Source: an uncultured Clostridia bacterium (lineage in GTDB: Bacteria; Bacillota; Clostridia; UBA1381). From it: a stretch of 6,631 bases of DNA. This document shows, piece by piece, positions 6,366 to 6,631 of the stretch. The notes under the pieces were generated by a model, which searched no databases, had not been told where the DNA came from, and was given only the letters and a program-made list of their open reading frames with translations. How positions within the stretch are numbered: the stretch's first letter is position 1; every line of letters starts with the position of its first letter. A program made the position numbers and the translations under genes. The stretch lies in assembly GCA_934454745.1 (NCBI GenBank), contig CAKSGP010000083.1, forward strand, positions 1-6,631, in the 5' to 3' direction.

Positions 6366-6631
6366 TCATTCACCGATAATCATAATCTGTACAGTACGAT
6401 TTCGACCCCTTGTTTGATCAAAATCAATGAAGTGAATTCTCCCAAATTCCCCTAAATCGGCAACTCCGTCATCTATAACAACGGTAATACTTCTGCCTAT
6501 TATTGAGGAACGCAAATGCGCATCGGTATTATGGCATCCAAAATTGTCCTCACCATGTTCCTCCGCAAATTTTAAAGCCTTAGGTCCCGGATGCAAATAC
6601 ATTCCCTCATATCTACAGGTGGGAATTATTT
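6366..6631 (-). CDS. YjbQ/UPF0047 family protein, C-terminal 87 residues (5' end beyond window)
   Basis: Open reading continues to the right edge: nine in-frame residues (IIPTCRYEG) precede the first visible Met at 6602, so that Met is internal and the real start lies outside. The visible part carries the family's conserved core, a TDAHLRSSIIG segment followed by a beta-rich stretch (SITVVIDDGVADLGEFG, then IHFIDFD) and a terminal basic-to-hydrophobic strand ending IIGE. This matches the usual UPF0047 ending. YjbQ proteins are about 130-140 residues and form small trimers; a weak side activity in thiamine phosphate synthesis gave them the name 'secondary thiamine-phosphate synthase', but their true role is unsettled. 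The segment before the core (HPGPKALKFAEEHGED) differs from the forms I know. Being first visible gene of a sugar operon, 22 nt ahead of an isomerase, it more likely serves that pathway than thiamine synthesis. The family's upstream His/Thr motif is outside the window. Confidence 0.82.
   Translation of the reverse strand, partial: IIPTCRYEGMYLHPGPKALKFAEEHGEDNFGCHNTDAHLRSSIIGRSITVVIDDGVADLGEFGRIHFIDFDQTRGRNRTVQIMIIGE

Larger units (their letters stand above)
1..6631 (-). other. Eight-gene co-directional operon segment, probable carbohydrate catabolism
   Basis: Eight reading frames follow one another on the minus strand. The gaps, from upstream to downstream, are 22, 12, 0, 26, 14, 5 and 11 nt. 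Several stop codons overlap or adjoin the next gene's Shine-Dalgarno sequence, which implies one transcript and coupled translation. No hairpin followed by a T-run and no promoter-like gap is visible between genes. Promoter, regulator, transporter and terminator must lie outside. The grouping of isomerase, FGGY kinase, oxidoreductase and two hydrolases is the inferred basis for a sugar-catabolic role; the substrate is unknown. Confidence 0.85.

Noticed and set aside
6366..6631. Thiamine biosynthesis gene
   Set aside because: The thiamine link of YjbQ is a weak side activity and no thi gene or TPP riboswitch is visible.
1..6631. CRISPR array, tRNA, rRNA, insertion sequence or phage genes
   Set aside because: No direct repeats, cloverleaf, transposase or inverted terminal repeats were seen on either strand by eye.

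Overview
The window is a single block of eight genes, all read from the minus strand (right to left), with no intergenic gap longer than 26 nt. It looks like the middle of one long, translationally coupled operon. Both edges cut a gene: a YjbQ/UPF0047 protein at the right edge lacks its N-terminus, and a Gfo/Idh/MocA oxidoreductase at the left edge lacks its C-terminus. No promoter, terminator, RNA gene, repeat array or mobile element is visible, and no stretch over 300 bases lacks a gene. Low GC (roughly 30-50% in sampled 60-base lines, mostly 35-40%), strong AGGAGG ribosome sites, tight packing and the protein families suggest a Clostridia-type Bacillota, perhaps a gut or anaerobic one. That placement is inference.

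Order of transcription: (1) 6631-6366 YjbQ/UPF0047 (partial); (2) 6343-4964 AraA-type sugar isomerase with all four expected metal ligands; (3) 4951-3929 Amidohydro_2 TIM-barrel hydrolase; (4) 3928-2573 FGGY carbohydrate kinase with a GTG start; (5) 2546-1878 left-handed beta-helix acyltransferase; (6) 1863-1231 metallo-beta-lactamase-fold hydrolase; (7) 1225-464 divergent type I 3-dehydroquinate dehydratase-like protein; (8) 452-1 Gfo/Idh/MocA NAD(P)-dependent oxidoreductase (partial).

Taken together this reads as a catabolic operon for an unusual sugar or sugar derivative. The isomerase and kinase form the familiar aldose -> ketulose -> ketulose phosphate pair, as in arabinose or fucose use. 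The two metal-dependent hydrolases could open a lactone or remove a substituent. The oxidoreductase could oxidise a sugar or cyclitol carbon. The DHQase-like protein keeps the catalytic His/Lys pair but not the usual carboxylate-binding arginines, so it probably acts on a different ketone by Schiff-base chemistry. No transporter, regulator, aldolase or epimerase lies inside the window; they would be expected in the flanks. The substrate cannot be named from sequence. The combination is not one I recognise as a described pathway, and it is the main point of interest here.
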